A DNA stretch of 64,000 nt from Panulirus ornatus (lineage: Eukaryota > Arthropoda > Malacostraca > Decapoda > Palinuridae). This document shows, one piece after another, positions 61,051-64,000 of this stretch (within the stretch, counting starts at the first letter, position 1; each line of letters opens with the position of its first letter). Under the pieces are notes generated by a model. It searched no databases and was not told where the DNA came from. It worked only from the letters and a program-made list of their open reading frames with translations. Made by a program: the position numbers and the translations under genes. The stretch is from the NCBI RefSeq assembly GCF_036320965.1, contig NC_092257.1:21636913-21700912 (forward strand), given 5' to 3'.

Positions 61051-61241
61051 TATCGTCTATAAGATGAGAGGGGAGAGGTAGAGCAAGTCGCTGTTCTACA
61101 GGGAATAAGATGGAAAATTATGACCCAATGATTATATATCATTTGGTCCATCCATCTCATCATGGATGAAGGAGACATTTTCAAATAGAAGGTACTTTCC
61201 AGCAGCTACTTATGTTCCACATATGTTCAGTTTTTGCTGAT

Positions 61242-61242
61242 C

Positions 61243-61311
<69 letters not shown>
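61242..61311. repeat. (GA)n microsatellite
   Basis: About 68 bp of GA. Confidence 0.97.
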
Positions 61312-61312
<1 letters not shown>

Positions 61313-61487
61313 AGGGGATGGCGGGGGTTCAATGAAGGCTCAGTAAGTCTGTGATCGGGTCGACAGATTCAAAAGCCTCGAGAACCCCTTAACGGAACAC
61401 TAGGATCACAACAGTACTCGAAAGGAGTCTATAAATTACGAAGTAAACACTTAATCCTCCTCACACTGGGGAAGAGAAGGTTTAAGG

Positions 61488-61490
<3 letters not shown>

Positions 61491-61552
<62 letters not shown>
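61491..61552. repeat. (TA)n microsatellite
   Basis: About 62 bp of TA before a minus-strand S element. Confidence 0.96.
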
Positions 61553-61555
<3 letters not shown>

Positions 61556-61790
61556 TTTCTTTCACACTATTCGCCATTTCCCGCATCAGCGAGGTAGCGC
61601 TAAGAACAGAGGACCGGGCCTTTGAGGGAATTTCCTCACCTGGCCCCCTTCTCTGTTCCTTCTTTTGGAAAAAAAAAAAAAAAAAAACGAGAGAGGAGGA
61701 TTTCCAGCCCCCCGCTCCCTTCCCTTTTAGTCGCCTTCTACGACACGCAGGGAATACGTGGGAAGTATTCTTTCTCCCCTATCCCCAGGG

Positions 61791-61792
<2 letters not shown>
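61553..61792 (-). mobile_element. S element, minus orientation
   Basis: A complete copy (TTCGCCATTTCCCGCATCAG to CTATCCCCAGGGATAAT) with a GCGCTAAG spelling in the core and an internal A-run of about 17. Confidence 0.9.

Positions 61793-61875
<83 letters not shown>
61793..61875. repeat. (TA)n microsatellite
   Basis: About 82 bp of TA at the outer end of the S element. Confidence 0.96.

Positions 61876-63008
<1,133 letters not shown>

Positions 63009-63077
<69 letters not shown>
63009..63077. repeat. (GT)n microsatellite
   Basis: About 68 bp of GT. Confidence 0.97.
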
Positions 63078-63504
63078 CTGGCGGGTGTCACATGAAATCC
63101 ACCCGTTGGTCCATGAGAGAGGGTTTCTCTATCCACATCTATCCAATGTCGCTCCAGCAGAGAGAACCCATCTGTGTCCAAACAACTTTTTCCTGTATTT
63201 CACTTGAATATGAATGTATTAAACTTATAATAAATCTGAATTAACAAGTATGGAATATATCTGAATTTACTGTTTAGAGCAGTTTGGAATTTTCGAAGTT
63301 TAAAATAAATCTTGAATTTATTGTTTAATATAATCTTGAATTTATTGTTTAATATAATCATTTCGAGTTCTGCCCCGTAAGTGTATACACTATGGGTATT
63401 CTATTGATGATCCCTCTTTATTTAGCCCTCTTTTCCTACTGTAAACTTAGTTCACATCCCTCATTACAATCTGATTATACGGAATTTCAAAGGTTTTCTT
63501 CTTT

Positions 63505-63770
63505 TTTTTACCCCGTTCGCGTTTCCCACCTTCGCGAGACAGCGCCGGGAACAAAAGGACTATAAACCATGATCGACCCAAAATCCTGTCATGCCTTCCT
63601 CCTGTTCCTACTTTTAGAAAATGATAATATACTACAGGAGGATCTCCCAGCCTCAGCGCTCACGCCCCCCTCTTGATCTAGCCTTGTGCCACACGCAGGA
63701 GGAGGTACGTGGGCAGGGGCCTATCCTCGCCCACACCTTCCTATCCTCTGGGATAGAGGAATCCACCTCA
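63505..63770 (-). mobile_element. Diverged S-related element, minus orientation
   Basis: Follows the S order at reduced identity: TTCGCGTTTCCCACCTTCGC GAGACAGCGC, CCTCCTGTTCCTACTTTTAG, AGGAGGATCTCCCAGCC, GTGCCACACGCAGGAGG, TACGTGGGCAG and CTATCCTCTGGGATAG. The core and the block order are kept while spacers differ. It looks like an older or separate subfamily without a TA tail. Confidence 0.7.
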
Positions 63771-63853
63771 TATAAAGTTAATACGACCATGAGGGAGGGA
63801 CCGAGGTCTTGCATGTCACACGGAAGCACATCTCACAAATAGCTCCTCCTCCT

Positions 63854-64000
63854 GAGGGCTTTCGTATACTGCAGTGTGAGTACCTGGATCTAGACAGATG
63901 CCGTATGAGGGCTTCCGTATACTGCAGTGTGAGTACCTGGATCTAGATAGATGCCGTATGAGGGCTTTCGTATACTGCAGTGTGAGTACCTGGATCTAGA
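63854..64000. repeat. 53 bp tandem repeat, continues beyond window
   Basis: Units begin GAGGGCTTTCGTATACTGCA at 63854, 63907 and 63960, and contain GTGAGTACCTGGATCTAGA and ATGCCGTAT. The third unit is cut by the window end, so the copy number is unknown. Confidence 0.93.

Overview
This is a repeat-dominated animal genome window, most likely from a decapod crustacean or a close malacostracan relative. The evidence for an animal is spliced exons of an FBXL16-type F-box/leucine-rich-repeat gene with large introns. The decapod assignment is an inference from the mix of very abundant (TA)n arrays, one expanded APE-type non-LTR retrotransposon (LINE) family and a short repeat paired with it. No bacterial gene organisation, CRISPR array, rRNA or convincing tRNA gene was found.

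The only host gene I can support is on the minus strand. Three consecutive coding exons join in phase with canonical AG/GT borders: 59334-59139, 55846-55698 and 43623-43475, the last ending in a stop. Together they encode the C-terminal cysteine-type leucine-rich repeats of an FBXL16 orthologue. The introns are about 3.3 kb and 12.1 kb. The F-box and N-terminal half lie beyond the right edge. A 68-70 bp minisatellite abuts the middle exon and copies its splice acceptor about ten more times.

Layout. 1-10.3 kb: nested LINE copies on both strands, short S elements and (TA)n arrays. 10.3-17.0 kb: mostly low-copy AT-rich DNA with two minisatellites (11.0-11.7 and 12.1-12.8 kb). 17.1-25.1 kb: a second LINE cluster, including older copies. 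25.1-29.6 kb: low-copy DNA. 29.6-38.1 kb: a third LINE cluster with a twin-priming-like inversion, a tail-to-tail inverted pair, and one nearly full-length ancient LINE (34.5-37.6 kb). 38.1-44.9 kb: low-copy DNA and the last FBXL16 exon. 44.9-50.9 kb: LINE copies inside the large FBXL16 intron. 51.1-55.3 kb: a decayed Ty3/gypsy LTR retrotransposon on the minus strand. 55.7-64.0 kb: two FBXL16 exons, minisatellites, S elements, a hAT-like remnant and long GA, GT and TA microsatellites.

The LINE encodes an APE endonuclease followed by reverse transcriptase. Its 3' tail shares a core (GCTACCTCGCNAACGCGGGA) with the 3' end of the S element, and both run into (TA)n. This suggests that S is mobilised by the LINE, and that the two have spread and reshaped the TA arrays. 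No LINE copy here is intact from end to end, although several 3' halves are open and nearly identical, which points to recent activity.
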